From: Bacillus infantis NRRL B-14911
Lineage (GTDB): Bacteria > Bacillota > Bacilli > Bacillales > Cytobacillaceae
Direction: 5' to 3'
NCBI RefSeq assembly: GCF_000473245.1
Contig: NC_022524.1
Span: 37,501 to 95,000, forward strand
Length of the DNA: 57,500 nt
A model generated the notes under the pieces. That model saw nothing but the letters and a program-made list of their open reading frames with translations. It searched no databases and was not told the origin of the DNA. The translations under genes were made by a program, and so were the position numbers. How positions within the stretch are numbered: position 1 is the first letter of the stretch; the number at the start of each line of letters is the position of its first letter. Positions 47,401 to 57,500 of this stretch are shown here, in pieces.

Positions 47401-48291
47401 GTGAAAAAAAAGCATCTTTGGCTGATTATTGCCAGCCTGTTCGTTTTGAACATCATTTTTATCTTATTATTGACTATCAGGCCAGCTGTGCTGTTTGCCG
47501 GCAGCGGGGAAACAGTGGCCGAGGTCGGAAAAGATAAAATTACGAGAGAAGAATGGCTGAACGAAATGGAGCAGCGCTATGGCAAGGAAGTGCTGAATGA
47601 TCTGATTGACCAGAAAGTGATCGGAGCCATGGCGGAGAAATACGATGTTGAGGTATCAAAGGATGCGGTCGAAAGGGAGCTCACGCTGGTCAAAACCATG
47701 TACCAGGGCAACCGGCTGCAGCAGCTTGATGAAAGCAAGTGGAAGGAGCAGATTAAATACAGCCTGCTCCTGGAGGAACTGCTGACAAGGGATGTTGTGG
47801 TGACTGAAGAGGAAATGAAGGACTATTATGATCAAAATAAGAGTCTTTTTCAGGTTCCGGATTCCTATCATATTTCCCAAATTGTCGTTAAAACAAAAAA
47901 GGAAGCTGAACAGACCATAAAAGAGCTTGAAAATGGCTCCAGCTTCCCGGTACTGGCCATGGAGAGGTCGATTGATGAATTCACGGCAAACCAGGGCGGG
48001 GAAACTGGCTTCATCAGCGAAGAGGATGAGCGCTTTTCACAGGATTTCATTGATGAAGCGGCAAAGCTGAAAGAAGGGGAATGGAGTGAACCGGTTGAAG
48101 TAGAGGACGGGTATGCAGTAATCCTGCTGCATGAGCATCTGGATGGACGCAATTATGCTTTCAAGGATGTGAAAAACCAAATCCGCCGGCAGGTCGCTCT
48201 CGAGCAGATGGACACCCCAGCTTCGGCCAAACCTTTCTGGAATGAAATCAAGGTCGACTCTTTCTATGATAAACAGGAAGAAAAGCAATAG
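47401..48291 (+). CDS. yacD: PrsA-like peptidyl-prolyl isomerase YacD
   Basis: An exported or membrane-anchored foldase-type protein. It starts GTG (MKKKHLWLII) with GGGGGAGG upstream; residues 7-27 are one hydrophobic segment, and there is no lipobox cysteine at the usual place, unlike PrsA, so it is probably an anchor. A SurA-like N-domain follows (about 40-130) and then a PpiC (parvulin) domain with DSYHISQIVVKTKKEAEQ and GGETGFISEEDERFSQDF. The 296 residues fit B. subtilis YacD. Substrates are unknown. Confidence 0.92.
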   Translation: MKKKHLWLIIASLFVLNIIFILLLTIRPAVLFAGSGETVAEVGKDKITREEWLNEMEQRYGKEVLNDLIDQKVIGAMAEKYDVEVSKDAVERELTLVKTMYQGNRLQQLDESKWKEQIKYSLLLEELLTRDVVVTEEEMKDYYDQNKSLFQVPDSYHISQIVVKTKKEAEQTIKELENGSSFPVLAMERSIDEFTANQGGETGFISEEDERFSQDFIDEAAKLKEGEWSEPVEVEDGYAVILLHEHLDGRNYAFKDVKNQIRRQVALEQMDTPASAKPFWNEIKVDSFYDKQEEKQ

Positions 48292-48295
48292 GATG

Positions 48296-48324
48296 AAAAC
48301 GGACAGGCAGCCTGTCCGTTTTTG
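48296..48324 (+). terminator. yacD terminator
   Basis: AAAACGGACAGG-CAG-CCTGTCCGTTTT followed by T: a perfect 12-bp stem. Confidence 0.92.
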
Positions 48325-48438
48325 TTTATCCGCAACATAAAGGCAGGCATGAGGGTATATAATACTACATAGTGAATTCCAAGGCTCCTTTATTAAAAGA
48401 AAATTCTAAAAAATAGGGTCGATTTGACTGCATATTGA

Positions 48439-48497
48439 TTGACAATTCTCTGTTGCGCTGTTAAGTTTTTTATAAAACCAATAAAAATACTCGGATA
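48439..48497 (+). promoter_or_regulatory. cysK promoter and possible CymR site
   Basis: TTGACA (48439-48444), 17 bases, TAAGTT (48462-48467). Directly after it, ACCAATAAAAATACTCGGAT (48477-48496) resembles the operator of the cysteine regulator CymR as I remember it; cysK is a CymR partner and target-linked gene in B. subtilis. The CymR part is inference. Confidence 0.4.
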
Positions 48498-48511
48498 GGG
48501 AGCGGATGTAA

Positions 48512-49435
48512 ATGGTGCGTGTAGCAAACTCGATTACAGAATTGGTCGGGCAGACCCCGATCGTCAAATTGAACCGGCTGACAGATGACAATAGTGCTGA
48601 TGTTTACTTGAAGCTGGAATATATGAATCCAGGCAGCAGCGTCAAGGACCGGATTGCGCTTGCCATGATTGAAGCTGCTGAACAGGATGGGAATCTGAAA
48701 GCCGGTGATACAATCATCGAACCGACTTCAGGGAACACTGGGATCGGACTGGCGATGGTCGCAGCAGCGAAAGGCTATAAGGCCATCCTCGTCATGCCGG
48801 AAACGATGAGTATGGAGCGCCGCAATCTTCTTCGCGCTTATGGAGCGGAGCTTGTGCTCACTCCAGGGCCTGAGGGAATGGGAGGAGCGATCCGCAAGGC
48901 TGAAGAGCTGGCGAAGGAGCATGGCTATTTCATGCCTCAGCAATTCAAGAACGAAGCCAATCCAGAGGTCCACAGAAGGACAACAGGAAAGGAAATTGCT
49001 GAACAGATGGATCAGGTCGACGCTTTCATCTCAGGAATCGGCACTGGCGGAACGATCACAGGTGCCGGAGAGGTGCTTAAGGAGAAGTTTGGCTCAGTTA
49101 AGATTTATGCGGTAGAGCCCGCAGATTCACCGGTCCTCTCCGGCGGGAAGCCGGGCCCTCACAAAATCCAGGGCATAGGCGCCGGGTTTGTACCGGATAT
49201 CCTTGATACTGAAGTATATGACGGGGTAATCAAGGTAACGAATGATGATGCCTTTGAATATGCCCGCCGTGCGGCAAAAGAAGAGGGAATCCTGGGTGGA
49301 ATCTCATCAGGTGCAGCCATCTATGCGGCCCTCAAAGTTGCCAAAGAGCTCGGAAAAGGCAAGAAAGTCCTTGCTATCATCCCGAGCAACGGGGAGCGCT
49401 ATTTGAGCACACCGCTTTACCAGTTCGAAGAATAG
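48512..49435 (+). CDS. cysK: Cysteine synthase A
   Basis: Makes cysteine from O-acetylserine and sulfide with PLP. The 307 residues contain the PLP lysine at K45 in [13 protein letters not shown], the substrate loop [12 protein letters not shown] (about 73-84), the phosphate-binding GTGGTITG and the end [12 protein letters not shown]. In B. subtilis CysK also binds CymR and signals the cysteine state. GGGAGCGG lies upstream. It is monocistronic, between terminators. Confidence 0.98.
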   Translation: MVRVANSITELVGQTPIVKLNRLTDDNSADVYLKLEYMNPGSSVKDRIALAMIEAAEQDGNLKAGDTIIEPTSGNTGIGLAMVAAAKGYKAILVMPETMSMERRNLLRAYGAELVLTPGPEGMGGAIRKAEELAKEHGYFMPQQFKNEANPEVHRRTTGKEIAEQMDQVDAFISGIGTGGTITGAGEVLKEKFGSVKIYAVEPADSPVLSGGKPGPHKIQGIGAGFVPDILDTEVYDGVIKVTNDDAFEYARRAAKEEGILGGISSGAAIYAALKVAKELGKGKKVLAIIPSNGERYLSTPLYQFEE

Positions 49436-49445
49436 AAGATACAAA

Positions 49446-49476
49446 GAGCAGCAGCCGCCCGGCTGCTGTTTTTTTC
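49446..49476 (+). terminator. cysK terminator
   Basis: CAGCAGCC (49449-49456) and GGCTGCTG (49461-49468), followed by a run of seven T. Confidence 0.9.
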
Positions 49477-49561
49477 TGCTTTTACAGAGAGCAGAGGACC
49501 TGTCCTGGCGGCTCCAAATCATGTATGATGAAAAGTAGTTATTGGGATGGGAGTGTTCAGT

Positions 49562-50977
49562 TTGGAGAAGCTGTCAATCTACAGCAGGAGAACTGCTTAT
49601 ACATATACAGAGTTTTATCAGCATTACCGTCATTTATCTGCAGGCAAAGAGAATCATGTCCTCCTGGAGAGCGGACGTGGCGGAAGGTACAGCATGGCAG
49701 CCTTTGACCCGGAAGTGATCTTGACTGGCCGGGGCGTGCAACTTAAGGCTGTAACCCAAGCAGGTACAGAGCTGCTGGAAGGTAATCCGCTTCATTGCCT
49801 GAAGGAATATATGGGCCGCTATGAAGCTGAAAGGCTGGAAGAGCTGCCGGACTTCCAGGGAGGGGCAATTGGATATATTAGCTATGATTATGCAAGATAT
49901 GTTGAAAAGCTCCCAGTCTGGTCAAAAGACGACCTAGAGCTTCCTGATGTCCATTTTTTTCTGTTCAGGGAATGGTTTGTCTTTGATCATGAAGAGGAGG
50001 AACTCTGGCTTCTGTTTTTATATGATTCCTCAGTTGATGCCGGCCGTATTGAAAAAAGGGCGGATGACTGGGTGAGCCGCTGGACAGGCACTGTTCCTGC
50101 CCTTTATATTCCGGAAAAAACACAGGCTGGCGAAGATCTTGAAGTATCAATGAAAGAAGAAGAATTCAAGGAAGCGGTAAGCAGGATTCAGGATTACATT
50201 TCCAAGGGGGATGTATTCCAGGTTAATCTGTCGGTTAGGCAGACAAGACCGATCGGTGTCGAAGCGATTGATGTGTACGACCAGCTCCGCCAGCTCAATC
50301 CGTCGCCATATATGGCTTTTATCCATACACCTGATTACCAGATTGTCAGCGGTTCGCCTGAGCTGCTGGTCAAGAAGAACGGGCAGGAGATCAGCACGCG
50401 GCCGATAGCGGGCACTAGATCGAGAGGGGCCGATGAAGCGGAGGACCTGAGGCTTGCCGAGGAATTGATCCAGAATGAGAAGGAGCGGGCAGAGCATGTC
50501 ATGCTTGTAGACCTGGAGCGGAATGACCTCGGCCGTGTTGCCGAATACGGATCAGTGGAAGTGAATGAATTCATGGTGATTGAAAAGTACTCCCATGTGA
50601 TGCATATTGTTTCCAATGTCAGGGGAGTTCTCGCACAAGGCAAATCTCCCTATGATGTCATAGATGCTGTTTTTCCCGGCGGGACGATTACCGGGGCGCC
50701 GAAGATCAGGACGATGGAGATCATTGAAGAGCTGGAGCCTGTCAGAAGGGGCTTGTATACAGGATCAATCGGATGGATCGGCTTCAACGGGGATATGGAG
50801 CTGAATATCGTCATCCGCACCATGCTCGTAAAAGACGGCAAGGCCCATGTGCAGGCAGGAGCCGGCATTGTCATCGACTCCAATCCGAAGCATGAATATA
50901 AAGAATCACTCAAAAAAGCGATGGCCCTCTGGAAGGCGAAGGAGCTGGCCGAGAATGGCGGGGAGCATCTGATATGA
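49562..50977 (+). CDS. pabB: Aminodeoxychorismate synthase component I (PabB)
   Basis: Converts chorismate with ammonia from PabA to 4-amino-4-deoxychorismate, for folate. The 471 residues belong to the anthranilate synthase component I family: [12 protein letters not shown]-like [31 protein letters not shown], the signature [22 protein letters not shown] and the active-site [18 protein letters not shown]. Homology starts only after the first 35 residues. TTG 49562 ([10 protein letters not shown]) fits GGGAGTG upstream; ATG 49547 is possible. It overlaps pabA by 4 bases (ATGA). Confidence 0.95.
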   Translation: MEKLSIYSRRTAYTYTEFYQHYRHLSAGKENHVLLESGRGGRYSMAAFDPEVILTGRGVQLKAVTQAGTELLEGNPLHCLKEYMGRYEAERLEELPDFQGGAIGYISYDYARYVEKLPVWSKDDLELPDVHFFLFREWFVFDHEEEELWLLFLYDSSVDAGRIEKRADDWVSRWTGTVPALYIPEKTQAGEDLEVSMKEEEFKEAVSRIQDYISKGDVFQVNLSVRQTRPIGVEAIDVYDQLRQLNPSPYMAFIHTPDYQIVSGSPELLVKKNGQEISTRPIAGTRSRGADEAEDLRLAEELIQNEKERAEHVMLVDLERNDLGRVAEYGSVEVNEFMVIEKYSHVMHIVSNVRGVLAQGKSPYDVIDAVFPGGTITGAPKIRTMEIIEELEPVRRGLYTGSIGWIGFNGDMELNIVIRTMLVKDGKAHVQAGAGIVIDSNPKHEYKESLKKAMALWKAKELAENGGEHLI

Positions 50978-51564
50978 TCTATATGATTGATAACTTTGAT
51001 TCATTTACCTATAATCTCGTTCAATATTTGGGGGAACTGGGAGAAGAGCTGGTTGTAAAAAGAAATGATGAGGCGGCACTGGAGGACATTGCAGCAGCCA
51101 GCCCTTCTTTTCTGATGATCTCCCCAGGACCCTGCAGCCCGAATGAAGCAGGAATCAGCCTGGAAGCGATCTCCCATTTTGCAGGAAAGATCCCCATTTT
51201 TGGCGTCTGCCTTGGTCACCAGTCTCTTGCCCAGTCATTCGGCGGGGATGTTGTGCAGGCAGAAAGGCTGATGCATGGGAAAACCTCGGAAATCTACCAT
51301 GACGGCAAAACCATTTTTGCCGGTTTGCCGAACCCTTTCCCGGCAACCAGATATCACTCTTTGATTGTGAAAAAAGAAACCCTGCCAGACTGCTTTGAAA
51401 TTTCTGCATGGACAGAGGAAGGCGAAATCATGGCCATCCGCCATAAAACCTTGAGTGCAGAAGGTGTCCAGTTCCATCCAGAATCCATCATGACACAGTC
51501 GGGGAAAGTACTATTAAGCAACTTCATCGCCCATTATAAAAATGCTAAGATGGTTGGGGCTTAA
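50974..51564 (+). CDS. pabA: Glutamine amidotransferase PabA/TrpG
   Basis: Supplies ammonia to PabB and, in Bacillus, also to anthranilate synthase TrpE, since there is no separate trpG in the trp operon. The class I glutaminase triad is visible: Cys in [12 protein letters not shown] (about residue 79) and His/Glu in QFHPESIMT (about 168-170). The N-terminus [19 protein letters not shown] is typical. Translation is coupled to pabB. In B. subtilis PabA expression is controlled by MtrB (TRAP) at the ribosome binding site; I do not see a clear series of GAG/TAG repeats here. Confidence 0.96.
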   Translation: MIYMIDNFDSFTYNLVQYLGELGEELVVKRNDEAALEDIAAASPSFLMISPGPCSPNEAGISLEAISHFAGKIPIFGVCLGHQSLAQSFGGDVVQAERLMHGKTSEIYHDGKTIFAGLPNPFPATRYHSLIVKKETLPDCFEISAWTEEGEIMAIRHKTLSAEGVQFHPESIMTQSGKVLLSNFIAHYKNAKMVGA

Positions 51565-51566
51565 GT

Positions 51567-52442
51567 ATGCATATTTTAATAAACGACCGGCTTGTTTCAG
51601 CTGAAGAAGCGGTGATTTCGCCTTTTGACCATGGCTTTCTCTACGGAATGGGGCTTTTCGAAACATTCAGGGTATATGATGGCCATCCGTTTCTGCTGGA
51701 TGATCATCTGGACAGGCTTAACCGGGGGCTCAGCACTCTCAATATCGAGGCTGCTTTTTCAAGAGAGGAACTAGCGGGGAAAATCAGCATGGTGCTGGAA
51801 CGGAATGGCTGCACAAATGCCAATGTAAGGCTGAATGTATCTGCAGGCATTGAAGAGCTTGGCCTCCCCCCTGATGTTTACAGCAGCCCCCAGACGATCC
51901 TTTTTGCACGGCCGCTGCCGCCAGCGGGGGAAATGGCGGAAAAACAGCTGGTCCTCCTCAAAATGAGGCGCAATACGCCAGAGGGGGATGAACGGCTGAA
52001 GTCCCACCACTATATGAACAACATCCTTGCTAAAAGAGAGCTTGGGAATACACCTGGACAGGAAGGGATCTTTCTGACAAAAGAAGGGTTTCTGGCTGAA
52101 GGGGTTGTCTCTAATCTTTTCTGGACGAAAGGGAATATTTTATATACCCCATCCTTGGAAACGGGCATCCTGAACGGCATCACCAGGCAATTTGTGCTGC
52201 TGCTTGCCGAAAAAAATGGCCTGCAGGTGCAGGAAGGCTTTTATCAGGCAGAGGAAATGATGCGTGCAGACGAAGTGTTTGTTACCAACTCCATTCAGGA
52301 GATTGCACCTGCCGCAAGCTTTGCCGGTGTTTCTTTTCCAGGGGGCGCCGGCCGTCTTGCCGGAATGCTGCACAAAGAGTACAGGAAATACAGCAGTCAT
52401 CTATGGGGACGAGAAGGACTTCTAATGGAGGGACAGAGATGA
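51567..52442 (+). CDS. pabC: Aminodeoxychorismate lyase
   Basis: Removes pyruvate from aminodeoxychorismate to make p-aminobenzoate. A fold-type IV PLP enzyme (291 residues) like branched-chain aminotransferases: DHGFLYGMGLFETFRVYDG, the PLP lysine in SHHYMNNILAKREL (about 150-163), and EGVVSNLFWTKGN and TNSIQEIAPA. It starts 2 bases after pabA and its stop overlaps folP by 4 bases. The weak ribosome binding site suggests translation by coupling. Confidence 0.94.
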   Translation: MHILINDRLVSAEEAVISPFDHGFLYGMGLFETFRVYDGHPFLLDDHLDRLNRGLSTLNIEAAFSREELAGKISMVLERNGCTNANVRLNVSAGIEELGLPPDVYSSPQTILFARPLPPAGEMAEKQLVLLKMRRNTPEGDERLKSHHYMNNILAKRELGNTPGQEGIFLTKEGFLAEGVVSNLFWTKGNILYTPSLETGILNGITRQFVLLLAEKNGLQVQEGFYQAEEMMRADEVFVTNSIQEIAPAASFAGVSFPGGAGRLAGMLHKEYRKYSSHLWGREGLLMEGQR

Positions 52443-53275
52443 ACAGACAAATCATAAATTGCGGGCCATATGAGCTGGACTATGGAAAAAAAACATTAGT
52501 GATGGGGATCCTGAACGCGACCCCCGACTCTTTTTCTGACGGAGGAAAATACTTTGATGCTGACAAGGCGGTGAAGCATGCGCTGGAGATGGCTGCTAAC
52601 GGAGCTGATATCATTGACGTTGGCGGGGAATCGACAAGGCCGGGCTTTGCCGAGGTTTCTGCAGAAGAAGAGCTTGAGCGGGTGATTCCGGTGATCAGGG
52701 CGGTTGCGAAGGAAGTGCCTCTGCCAATCTCGATCGATACCTATAAAGCGGCTGTGGCAGAAGAAGCCATCAGCGCGGGCGCCCACATCATCAACGATGT
52801 GTGGGGGGCGAAGAAGGACCCTAAGATGGCAGAAACGGCATCAAGGCTTGAGGTACCCATCATCCTGATGCACAACCGGGAAAACAGGGATTATTCCGTA
52901 TTTGTCCGAGATGTGCTCAATGATCTGTATGAAAGCATCCATATTGCCAGGAATGCGGGGGTTAAAGAGGAAAATATCATTCTTGACCCGGGAATCGGGT
53001 TTGCGAAAAACCTGCCTTACAATCTTGAGATGATGAGGAATCTTGACACAATCACCAGTCTCGGTTATCCGGTGCTTCTGGGTACCTCAAGGAAATCTTT
53101 TATCGGCACCATCCTTGATCTCCCTGTGGAGGAAAGGGTGGAAGGAACAGGGGCAACCGTCTGCTATGGCATCCAAAAAGGCTGCCAGATCATCAGGATC
53201 CATGATGTAAAGGAGATGAGCCGTCTGGCGAAAATGATGGATGCCCTGATGGGGAAGGGGGAGCTGCATGGATAA
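52439..53275 (+). CDS. folP: Dihydropteroate synthase
   Basis: Joins p-aminobenzoate to hydroxymethyldihydropterin diphosphate; target of sulfonamides. The 278 residues form a TIM barrel: MGILNATPDSFSDGGKYF (loop 1), DIIDVGGESTRPGF (loop 2), IILMHNRE and LLGTSRKSFIG near the C-terminus. ATG 52439 has GGAGGG upstream and overlaps pabC; the longer frame from 52403 runs into pabC. B. subtilis name is sul. Confidence 0.97.
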   Translation: MNRQIINCGPYELDYGKKTLVMGILNATPDSFSDGGKYFDADKAVKHALEMAANGADIIDVGGESTRPGFAEVSAEEELERVIPVIRAVAKEVPLPISIDTYKAAVAEEAISAGAHIINDVWGAKKDPKMAETASRLEVPIILMHNRENRDYSVFVRDVLNDLYESIHIARNAGVKEENIILDPGIGFAKNLPYNLEMMRNLDTITSLGYPVLLGTSRKSFIGTILDLPVEERVEGTGATVCYGIQKGCQIIRIHDVKEMSRLAKMMDALMGKGELHG

Positions 53276-53627
53276 AATATATTTAAATAATATGAAATTC
53301 TATGGCTATCATGGTGTTTTTCCCGAAGAAACAAAGCTAGGACAGCGTTTTGCTGTTGATGTAATTGTAGAGACGGATTTAGAGAAAGCGGGTAAAAGCG
53401 ACAATCTCGAGGATTCCATCAATTATGGAGAGATCTATCAGGTCTGCAAAGAGGTTGTTGAAGGAAAGCCGTTCAAACTCGTAGAAGCGCTGGCTGAAAA
53501 AATATCTGCTGAGATGCTGGGGCGGTTCCCTGCAATCAGCTCAGTAACCGTCAGAGTCATCAAGCCGGATCCGCCGATCCCTGGCCACTATGATTCTGTA
53601 GCAGTTGAAATTACAAGGGGACGATAA
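53268..53627 (+). CDS. folB: Dihydroneopterin aldolase
   Basis: Splits 7,8-dihydroneopterin to 6-hydroxymethyldihydropterin. The 119 residues begin MDKIYLNNMKFYGYHGVFPEE with the catalytic Glu (of PEE) and Tyr, and contain the family motif DNLEDSINYGEIYQV and the lysine in VIKPDPPIPGHYDSV. The start overlaps folP by 8 bases, after GGGGGAG. All length and spacing are as in the B. subtilis folate operon. Confidence 0.97.
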   Translation: MDKIYLNNMKFYGYHGVFPEETKLGQRFAVDVIVETDLEKAGKSDNLEDSINYGEIYQVCKEVVEGKPFKLVEALAEKISAEMLGRFPAISSVTVRVIKPDPPIPGHYDSVAVEITRGR

Positions 53628-53629
53628 GC

Positions 53630-54157
53630 GTGGAAAATAGGGTATTTATCGCATTGGGCTCCAATATGGGGGACAGAGCGGCGAATCTCAAGGAAGCCAT
53701 CCAAATGCTTTCAGAGCATCCTGGAATAGATTTGGCAAGTTATTCTTCCATTTATGAAACAGATCCGGTCGGCTACGAGGACCAGGGGGAATTCTTAAAT
53801 ATGGTCATAGCTGCAGATACAGACAGATCGCCGCATGAATTGCTGGAATCATGCATGTCCATCGAGCAGAAGATTGGCAGAAAAAGGGATATCCGGTGGG
53901 GTCCGCGCACTATAGACCTTGACATTCTGCTGTATAATCATGAAAATATGATAACAGAGGACCTTATCATTCCTCATCCCCGAATGAAGGAACGGGCATT
54001 TGTCATTGTGCCTCTTGCTGAAATAGGGGAGAGAACGGATGTTCCGGTAATGGACACGCCTCTTGAAGCATTGCTGGAGGAAATACCTGATAGAGAAGGA
54101 GTGCGAATATGGAAGCAGAAAAATGGGGAAGACGTATTCGGGCTTTTCGAAAATTAA
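53630..54157 (+). CDS. folK: 2-amino-4-hydroxy-6-hydroxymethyldihydropteridine diphosphokinase
   Basis: Transfers pyrophosphate from ATP to hydroxymethyldihydropterin, giving the FolP substrate. The 175 residues contain IALGSNMGDRAANL, YETDPVGYEDQGEFLNMV and the signature RDIRWGPRTIDLDILLY with metal-binding Asp residues. It starts GTG, 2 bases after folB; GGGGACG precedes it. yazB starts inside its last 49 bases. Confidence 0.97.
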   Translation: MENRVFIALGSNMGDRAANLKEAIQMLSEHPGIDLASYSSIYETDPVGYEDQGEFLNMVIAADTDRSPHELLESCMSIEQKIGRKRDIRWGPRTIDLDILLYNHENMITEDLIIPHPRMKERAFVIVPLAEIGERTDVPVMDTPLEALLEEIPDREGVRIWKQKNGEDVFGLFEN

Positions 54158-54324
54158 AAGGTTTTACACAGGAAAGCTTTGCGAAGGAGCTGGGTGTCTC
54201 AGTCTCTGTACTTGGCGAAATTGAAAGGGGCAATCGTATGCCCGCTGATGATTTCATCGTCCAGGTAGCGCATGTATTGAAAATCAGCATTGAAGAATTA
54301 ACTCCGACACAGGAGATTGACTAA
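54109..54324 (+). CDS. yazB: HTH-type (XRE/Cro) small protein YazB
   Basis: A 71-residue protein that is almost only one XRE-type helix-turn-helix (RIRAFRKLKGFTQESFAKELGVSVSVLGEIERGNRMP). AGAAGGAG precedes ATG by about 6 bases within folK. The gene is always at the end of the folate operon in Bacillus. Its DNA target is unknown. Because it is translated from within folK, its level should follow folate gene expression; a feedback role is speculation. Confidence 0.9.
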   Translation: MEAEKWGRRIRAFRKLKGFTQESFAKELGVSVSVLGEIERGNRMPADDFIVQVAHVLKISIEELTPTQEID

Positions 54325-54354
54325 TAGAGATTGAAAGAAACAGGAGGTACCGAC

Positions 54355-55347
54355 ATGCTTAAGATTGGCAACATTGAGATGAAGAATCCTGTTGTCCTGG
54401 CGCCGATGGCCGGAATCTGCAACTCAGCCTTCCGCCTGACCGTTAAAGAATTCGGGGCAGGCCTCGTCTGTGCCGAAATGATCAGCGATAAAGGAATCGT
54501 CATGAAAAATGAAAAGACGATGAACATGCTGTATATAGATGAGCGGGAAAAGCCTTTAAGCCTGCAGATTTTTGGCGGAGAAAAAGATACACTGGTTGAA
54601 GCCGCCAAGTTTGTAGATGAAAATACAAACGCTGATATCATTGATATCAATATGGGATGTCCGGTTCCGAAGATCACCAAATGTGATGCCGGCGCCAAGT
54701 GGCTGCTGGATCCCGATAAAATTTATGAAATGGTTTCGGCTGTAACAGCGGCTGTTTCAAAGCCTGTAACCGTTAAGATGCGGATGGGCTGGGACGATGA
54801 CCATATATATGCTGTGCGCAATGCCCAGGCTGTCGAACGTGCCGGAGGAAAGGCAGTTGCCCTTCATGGACGGACGCGTGTACAAATGTATGAAGGCCAG
54901 GCAAACTGGGATATTATTAAAGAAGTGAAGCAGAATATCTCCATACCGCTGATTGGAAACGGCGATGTCCAAACTCCGCAGGACGCGAAAAGAATGCTGG
55001 AAGAAACAGGGGTGGACGGCGTTATGATTGGACGCGCTGCACTCGGGAATCCGTGGATGATCTACCGTACCGTTAAGTACCTCGAAACGGGGCAGCTGAT
55101 GGATGAACCATCTGTGCGAGAAAAAATAGATGTATGCATCCTTCACCTTGACCGCCTGATTGCCCTGAAGAGCGAGTATATCGCTGTGCGCGAAATGAGA
55201 AAGCATGCGGCCTGGTATCTAAAGGGAATAAGAGGGAATGGCAAGGCCCGCAATGCAGTCAATGAATGCAATACAAGAGAAGAGCTTGTAACTCTCCTTA
55301 ATGCGCTTGCTCTTGATGCGGAAGCCAAGGAAATCCAGGCAGGCTAA
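54355..55347 (+). CDS. dusB: tRNA-dihydrouridine synthase DusB
   Basis: Reduces uridine to dihydrouridine in tRNA D-loops with FMN and NADPH. The 330 residues form a TIM barrel with LAPMAGICNSAFRL (FMN), the catalytic cysteine in DINMGCPVPKITKCDAGAKW (about 100), HGRTRVQMYEG and IGNGDVQTPQDA. ATG 54355 has CAGGAGGT upstream and the longer TTG frame overlaps the ribosome binding site. It follows yazB by 30 bases and so could still be part of the folate message. The B. subtilis name is yacF. Confidence 0.95.
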   Translation: MLKIGNIEMKNPVVLAPMAGICNSAFRLTVKEFGAGLVCAEMISDKGIVMKNEKTMNMLYIDEREKPLSLQIFGGEKDTLVEAAKFVDENTNADIIDINMGCPVPKITKCDAGAKWLLDPDKIYEMVSAVTAAVSKPVTVKMRMGWDDDHIYAVRNAQAVERAGGKAVALHGRTRVQMYEGQANWDIIKEVKQNISIPLIGNGDVQTPQDAKRMLEETGVDGVMIGRAALGNPWMIYRTVKYLETGQLMDEPSVREKIDVCILHLDRLIALKSEYIAVREMRKHAAWYLKGIRGNGKARNAVNECNTREELVTLLNALALDAEAKEIQAG

Positions 55348-55394
55348 GATGCTATCATTTTCTTCTCTATCTGAAACACTTTTGTTATAATTAG

Positions 55395-55424
55395 AAACTG
55401 CCAGTGGTTTGCTGGCAGTTTTTC
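55395..55424 (+). terminator. dusB terminator
   Basis: AAACTGCCAG (55395-55404) and CTGGCAGTTT (55412-55421) followed by TTTC. It closes the folate-dusB unit. Confidence 0.9.
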
Positions 55425-55543
55425 GCTATTTCTGCATTTATGATGTCTGTTTCACGTCAATTGTGTAAAATAATAGAAGTATACAAAACAAACCTGATGT
55501 TCCTGAATGAGGGTTTACATAAAAAGATCAGTATTGGAGATGA

Positions 55544-57040
<1,497 letters not shown>

Positions 57041-57071
57041 TAGAAAAAATAAGGCCGCAGCTTTTTTGCCT

Positions 57072-57116
57072 GCTGGAGGCAGACCCGATCAACCGGGCCT
57101 GCCTCCAGCTTTTTTA
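57072..57116 (+). terminator. lysS terminator
   Basis: GCTGGAGGCAG (57072-57082) pairs with CTGCCTCCAGC (57099-57109), with an inner CCCG-ATCAAC-CGGG stem, followed by TTTTTT. Confidence 0.95.
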
Positions 57117-57266
57117 TTATAGAAGGAAATGGGGTTTTTAAGAGCGGGAGCGGACAATTAAGAGAGAAAGATTAGCTCTTGGCCTGCAAGTGTCCACGCT
57201 AAGCAAAAGCGGAAAAATAAGAATAGTTTTTCTTTAATAATGGTGTATATTTTTAATAAAAATGTA

Positions 57267-57295
57267 TTGCGCACCTCTTATATAGGTGGTATATT
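57267..57295 (+). promoter_or_regulatory. rRNA promoter P1 of the right rRNA operon
   Basis: TTGCGC (57267-57272), 17 bases, TATATT (57290-57295), preceded by an AT-rich tract that could act as an UP element. The spacer contains a short inverted repeat, CACCT-CTTATAT-AGGTG. Confidence 0.65.
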
Positions 57296-57350
57296 AATAT
57301 CTGTTGCTGCAAGACAGCAAGCAAGCCAGAAAAAAGAAATAAAAAAACTA

Positions 57351-57379
57351 TTGACTCACTAACTTGGTTATGATAAGAT
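57351..57379 (+). promoter_or_regulatory. rRNA promoter P2 of the right rRNA operon
   Basis: TTGACT (57351-57356), 17 bases, TAAGAT (57374-57379), about 84 bases downstream of P1; a tandem P1/P2 pair is usual for Bacillus rRNA operons. Confidence 0.85.
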
Positions 57380-57386
57380 AGTTAAG

Positions 57387-57483
57387 TCGCCTAATGAGCG
57401 ACAACATAAAAGATTGTTCTTTGAAAACTGAACGAACAAAAACGTCAACGTAAATCTTATTTTTATCAGAGCTAAATCTTACT
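57387..57483 (+). other. rRNA operon leader with antitermination signals
   Basis: The hairpin GTCGC-CTAATGA-GCGAC (57387-57403) is followed by TTGTTCTTTGAAAACTGAAC (57414-57433), the strongly conserved boxA-like leader of Bacillus 16S rRNA genes. Confidence 0.75.
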
Positions 57484-57500
57484 CTTATATGGAGAGTTTG
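57484..57500 (+). rRNA. rrs: 16S ribosomal RNA, first bases only
   Basis: TATATGGAGAGTTTG at the right edge is the 5' start of Bacillus 16S rRNA (…GGAGAGTTTGATCCTGG). The exact first base is inferred; the remainder is outside the window. Confidence 0.85.

Noticed and set aside
50960-50990. TRAP (MtrB) binding site before pabA
   Set aside because: I looked for a run of GAG/TAG triplets as in B. subtilis and did not find a convincing series.

Overview
The window is a chromosomal segment of a spore-forming member of the Bacillaceae (Bacillus in the broad sense). This rests on gene order and on the proteins themselves: csfB (gin), abrB, veg, sspF, spoVG, fin, spoVT, yabP, yabQ, spoIIE and yabG are all present in the order known from the B. 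subtilis region between rrnA and rrnJ. I cannot name the species. Almost every gene has a recognisable B. subtilis counterpart, so this is a conserved core region rather than an accessory island.

Layout. Positions 1-988 hold the 3' part of a 23S rRNA gene and a 5S rRNA gene. The right edge (about 57240-57500) holds two promoters, the leader and the first bases of a 16S rRNA gene of the next rRNA operon, in the same direction. Between them: csfB (minus strand) and yaaO; a replication and tRNA-modification block (tmk, darA, yaaR, holB, ricT, yabA, trmN6, yazA, rsmI); abrB on the minus strand; a repeat-rich stretch of about 600 bases; metG, tatD, yabE, rnmV, rsmA (ksgA), yabG, veg, sspF, ispE, purR, ridA, spoVG, glmU, prs, rplY (ctc), pth, fin, mfd, spoVT, yabM, yabN (mazG), rqcP, yabP, yabQ, divIC and yabR; a minus-strand tRNA-Met/tRNA-Glu unit; spoIIE, yabS, yabT, tilS, hprT, ftsH, coaX, hslO, yacD and cysK; the folate operon (pabB, pabA, pabC, folP, folB, folK, yazB); then dusB and lysS.

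How the genes work together. Much of the window serves sporulation timing. AbrB, SpoVG and SpoIIE belong to the Spo0A/SigH entry stage, CsfB and Fin are small inhibitors of forespore sigma factors, SpoVT and SspF act in the forespore, and YabP, YabQ, YabG and YabT are sporulation proteins. Promoter-like sequences fitting SigA, SigB, SigF, SigG, SigH and SigK can be read next to the expected genes. The rest is housekeeping: tRNA charging and modification (metG, lysS, tilS, dusB, trmN6, pth), ribosome work (rsmA, rnmV, rsmI, rqcP, rplY), PRPP and purine metabolism (prs, purR, hprT), cell envelope (glmU, ispE), cysteine, folate and coenzyme A.

The least explained feature is a family of long imperfect hairpin repeats: four units plus a fragment at 9912-10500, and one unit plus a fragment at 36192-36380. 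Arm sequences differ between units but change in a compensating way, and the apical loop (AAAGAAC) is nearly invariant. The second cluster lies between tRNA-Glu and the probable terminator of the tRNA unit. No transposase, phage gene or CRISPR array was found.
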